A DNA stretch of 64,000 nucleotides, taken from assembly GCA_964634005.1 (NCBI GenBank), contig CAZWKQ010000004.1, positions 62,001 through 126,000 on the forward strand, given 5' to 3'. The translations under genes were made by a program, and so were the position numbers. Below, one piece after another: positions 61,308 to 64,000 of this stretch (positions are counted from its first letter, which is position 1; each line of letters begins with the position of its first letter). The notes beneath the pieces are model-generated. The model had not been told where the DNA came from and ran no database searches. It saw nothing but the letters and a program-made list of their open reading frames with translations. Source of the stretch: CAZWKQ01 sp964634005 (GTDB lineage: Bacteria > Bacteroidota > Bacteroidia > Bacteroidales > JACABE01).

Positions 61308-63095
61308 ATGATAACAGAAAAAATCGAACAAGCAATTGTATCATCATTTATAGAGCTTTACAACTTTAATGTAAATAAACAAGAAATAAAATTACAAGCA
61401 ACAAATAAAGAGTTTGAAGGCGACTTTACATTTGTGGTTTTTCCTTTTCTTAGAATCAGTAAAAAGTCACCTGATATCACTGCTCAAGAAATTGGTAACT
61501 TCATTAAAAACAATACTGAGGAAATTGAGAATTTTAATGTGATAAAAGGCTTTCTAAATATTACTGTTTCGCAGCAATACTGGATAAATTTTTTGAACTC
61601 TAATTACAACAATAATGATTTTTTTATAAAACCAAAAAAGAAAAATCAAAAACCGGTATTAATAGAGTTTTCGTCGCCAAACACAAACAAACCTTTACAT
61701 TTAGGACATATACGCAATAATATACTCGGGTGGTCGATATCAGAAATACTAAAAGCTAACGGAGCTGAGGTAATTAAACTAAACTTGGTAAATGACAGGG
61801 GAATACACATTTGCAAATCAATGCTTGCTTGGGAAAAATGGGGAAATAACGAAACACCGCATAGCTCCGGAATAAAAGGCGACCATCTTGTGGGCAAATA
61901 CTATGTGATATTTGATAAGAATTATCGCAAAGAAGTTGATTTTCTTATATCGAAAGGCATTCCGAAAAATGAAGCAGAAAAACAATCACCACTGCTCATC
62001 GAAGCACAAGAAATGCTTAGAAAATGGGAAAATAACGATAATGAAACCATCGAACTTTGGAAAATGATGAATGGTTGGGTATATGAGGGATTCGATGCTA
62101 CTTACAAACTTTTAGGAATTGATTTCGACAAAACATATTACGAATCAGAAACGTATTTGCTTGGCAAAAAGATTGTAGAAAAAGGAATAAATGAAAATAA
62201 GCTGGTAATTAAGGAAGATGGCAGTGTTTGGGCTGATTTGAAAGACGATGGTCTTGATGAAAAACTATTACTCAGAAACGATGGTACTTCAGTGTATATA
62301 ACACAAGATTTAGGCACCGCCAATTTGCGTTACGACGAATATCAGCCCGAAAAAATGATTTATGTTGTTGGTAACGAACAAAATTATCACTTCGATGTAT
62401 TGAAACTAATTTTAAAAAAATTAGGTTATAACTGGGCTGACTGCATATACCACCTATCGTACGGAATGGTAGAACTTCCCGAAGGGAAAATGAAATCGAG
62501 AGAAGGTAATGTTGTTGATGCAGACGATCTTATACGTGAAATGCAACAAAACGCATACGAAAAAACTTTAGAATTAGGTAAAATTGACAATTTCGAATCG
62601 GAAGAAGCAAAACAACTGTTCCATAAAATAGCATTGGGAGCTTTAAAATATTTTATTTTGAAAGTTGATCCTCAAAAAAATATGCTCTTTAACCCCAATG
62701 AATCTATTGATTTTAATGGCAATACCGGTCCATTTATTCAATACACCTATGCTCGTATTAAGACCATGCTTTCGAAAACCAATGCCGATTTTGATATTGA
62801 TAATACGACACTAAACCTCTCATTTACAAATAAAAAAGAAAAAAGAATTATAAGGCTTATTTTCGATTATCCTCAAATTATCGAAAATTCGGCAAATCAG
62901 CTTAGTCCTGCAATAATTGCAAATTTTTTGTACGAATTAGCAAAAGAGTACAACGGATTTTATCAAGAAATTCCAATATTGAAAGAAAAAGACGAAGCTT
63001 CAAGAAATTTAAGACTCAAAATTTCTTGGTTTACGGCAAATGTTTTAAAGTCGGGAATGAAACTTTTAGGAATCGAAATGCCGGAAAGAATGTAA
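61308..63095 (+). CDS. argS: Arginyl-tRNA synthetase
   Basis: Charges tRNA-Arg. 595 residues. N-terminal ArgS-specific domain (about 1-110), class I core with SPNTNKPLHLGHIRNNILG (HIGH motif), YVVGNEQNYHFDV, and MKSREGNVVDADDLI, where REGN occupies the KMSKS position, as in many ArgS. C-terminal anticodon domain includes TGPFIQYTYARI. Divergent from the hydrogenase operon, followed by a TatD gene after 2 bases. Confidence 0.96.
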   Translation: MITEKIEQAIVSSFIELYNFNVNKQEIKLQATNKEFEGDFTFVVFPFLRISKKSPDITAQEIGNFIKNNTEEIENFNVIKGFLNITVSQQYWINFLNSNYNNNDFFIKPKKKNQKPVLIEFSSPNTNKPLHLGHIRNNILGWSISEILKANGAEVIKLNLVNDRGIHICKSMLAWEKWGNNETPHSSGIKGDHLVGKYYVIFDKNYRKEVDFLISKGIPKNEAEKQSPLLIEAQEMLRKWENNDNETIELWKMMNGWVYEGFDATYKLLGIDFDKTYYESETYLLGKKIVEKGINENKLVIKEDGSVWADLKDDGLDEKLLLRNDGTSVYITQDLGTANLRYDEYQPEKMIYVVGNEQNYHFDVLKLILKKLGYNWADCIYHLSYGMVELPEGKMKSREGNVVDADDLIREMQQNAYEKTLELGKIDNFESEEAKQLFHKIALGALKYFILKVDPQKNMLFNPNESIDFNGNTGPFIQYTYARIKTMLSKTNADFDIDNTTLNLSFTNKKEKRIIRLIFDYPQIIENSANQLSPAIIANFLYELAKEYNGFYQEIPILKEKDEASRNLRLKISWFTANVLKSGMKLLGIEMPERM

Positions 63096-63097
63096 AA

Positions 63098-63757
63098 ATG
63101 AGCTGTTTTATTGATATACATTCGCATAACATTGAATCGAATGCTGAAATTTGTATTCATAATCTTGACTTAAGATATGACCTCCCTAAAGCTTCGATGA
63201 ATATAAAATTTTCAGCAGGAATACATCCTTGGTATATTGATGATAATTGGAGTTTTTATTTAGAAAAAACGGAAAAATTACTTTCGGAATCGAAAATTTC
63301 GGCTATAGGTGAATGTGGAATTGATTTGATAAAAAATAGAAATTTAGAATTGCAGAAAACAGTATTTATTGAACAAGCAAAATTGGCTGAAAAATACAAT
63401 AAACCATTGATAATTCATTGTGTTAAAGGATACAATATTCTTATTGAAATAACAAAAAAGCATAACTTCACGAAACCTATGATTTTTCACGGTTTCAACA
63501 ATAAAACAGAAATTGCAAAAAAACTTATCGAAGAAGGTTTTTATATTTCATTCGGAAAATCATTGTTTAATATTAAATCTAATTCTGCCGAAGTTTTAAA
63601 ATCTATTCCTAAAGATAGATTTTTTTTAGAAACAGATGATTACAATAAAGATATTTATTCCATTTACAATAAAGCCTCAGAAATTCTGAACATACCAATA
63701 GATGAACTTTCAAATCAAATAAAAATAAATTATAACACGATATTTCATGAAAAATAG
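63098..63757 (+). CDS. TatD-family metal-dependent hydrolase
   Basis: 219 residues with the start at 63098 (MSCFIDIHSHN); a longer frame from 63026 lies inside argS. Motifs: FIDIHSHN, SAGIHPWYI, IGECGIDLIK, PLIIHCVKGYN, IFHGFNNK and FFLETDDYNKD. These are the metal ligands of TatD nucleases, although the family's LDTH start is here IDIHSHN and the protein is shorter than usual (about 255), so it is a divergent member. It overlaps the next gene by 11 bases. Confidence 0.85.
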   Translation: MSCFIDIHSHNIESNAEICIHNLDLRYDLPKASMNIKFSAGIHPWYIDDNWSFYLEKTEKLLSESKISAIGECGIDLIKNRNLELQKTVFIEQAKLAEKYNKPLIIHCVKGYNILIEITKKHNFTKPMIFHGFNNKTEIAKKLIEEGFYISFGKSLFNIKSNSAEVLKSIPKDRFFLETDDYNKDIYSIYNKASEILNIPIDELSNQIKINYNTIFHEK

Positions 63758-64000
63758 AAGTAAATCATTGAAATTATTGATGCTTATAATTCTATTTCCA
63801 TTTATTGGGTTTGGTCAAAAGTACGACACTATGATACATACTGCTATTTATACTTCTTATTTTGATAAATCGCTGAAAGTACCGGTAGTTGTGAGTTATA
63901 AACTGTATAAAGGCGGTGGAAACTGCAGCAGGAAAGGCTTAAGTTTCAACAATGATATTAAAACATTGTGCACCGCATCAGACAATGATTACAAAAAATC
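63747..64000 (+). CDS. DNA/RNA non-specific endonuclease (NUC1-type), C-terminus beyond the window
   Basis: 84 complete codons visible, no stop before the edge. A signal peptide (about 1-23, ending GFGQ) starts it, followed by YTSYFDKSLKVPVVVSYKL and YKGGGNCSRKGLSFNND, the N-terminal part of Bacteroidota exported NUC1 endonucleases. The catalytic DRGH-type motif would lie beyond the window, so the assignment rests on N-terminal resemblance. It overlaps the TatD gene. Confidence 0.7.
   Translation, partial: MKNRSKSLKLLMLIILFPFIGFGQKYDTMIHTAIYTSYFDKSLKVPVVVSYKLYKGGGNCSRKGLSFNNDIKTLCTASDNDYKK

Noticed and set aside
1..64000. tRNA, rRNA, insertion sequence, prophage, CRISPR array or replication origin
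   Set aside because: No cloverleaf with CCA end, rRNA core sequence, transposase, integrase, repeat-spacer series or DnaA-box cluster was noticed on either strand; small or divergent examples could be missed by eye.

Overview
The window is AT-rich chromosomal DNA from a member of the Bacteroidota, most likely an anaerobic, fermentative Bacteroidales-type organism. The evidence is the gene content: a GldB-family lipoprotein, two secreted proteins with type IX secretion (T9SS) C-terminal sorting domains, a TonB-dependent receptor, DUF3098 and DUF2851 proteins, and a T9SS-exported C10 protease. Many genes are also preceded by the phylum's promoter (-33 TTTG, about 20 bases, -7 TAnnTTTG) and show no obvious Shine-Dalgarno sequence. 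The anaerobic inference comes from a complete trimeric [FeFe]-hydrogenase locus. No rRNA, tRNA, CRISPR array, insertion sequence or prophage was seen; one 6S-like RNA was.

Layout. 1-6.9 kb: a partial NlpC/P60 lipoprotein, then fumC, an ArsC-like gene and aroC on the minus strand, a phosphodiester-glycosidase-like exported protein, and plus-strand cca-miaA (tRNA processing). 6.9-12.6 kb: leuS facing away from ftsX-DUF3098-uppP-truB. 12.6-22.5 kb: nadE with an outer-membrane barrel gene, a second barrel gene with gldB and yifB, a soluble receiver-PAS-histidine kinase, and clpB behind a palindromic operator-like site. 22.6-29.9 kb: one minus-strand operon of ABC permease, tpiA, prmA and a 1509-residue exported protein of unknown function. 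30-35 kb: a C10 cysteine protease and TonB-dependent receptor pair, and a small unknown protein. 35-42 kb: parE, typA, rny, 6S RNA, zapA, a coiled-coil partner and a TonB-domain protein. 42-47.8 kb: DUF2851, a decayed AbgT transporter, mpl and a serine hydrolase. 47.8-52.6 kb: a giant T9SS-exported polysaccharide-deacetylase-like protein with Ig-like repeats, split by a frameshift. 52.8-61.1 kb: a ten-gene hydrogenase operon. 61.3-64 kb: argS, a TatD-family hydrolase and the start of a NUC1-type nuclease.

The most interesting region is the operon at 52.8-61.1 kb. A textbook promoter precedes two DRTGG-domain proteins, two stand-alone GHKL ATPases, a PHP-domain protein and a second, non-canonical hydrogenase-like iron-sulfur protein. 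These are followed by the 2Fe-2S protein and the HydB, HydA and HydC subunits of an NADH-linked, probably electron-bifurcating hydrogenase. The layout suggests a redox- or H2-sensing signalling branch built into the hydrogenase operon. Other points of interest are a recurring nested palindrome built on CCCAAAT/ATTTGGG at gene ends, the clpB operator, the winged-helix-like segment inside the 1509-residue secreted protein, and two damaged genes whose lesions are confined to 43-52 kb.
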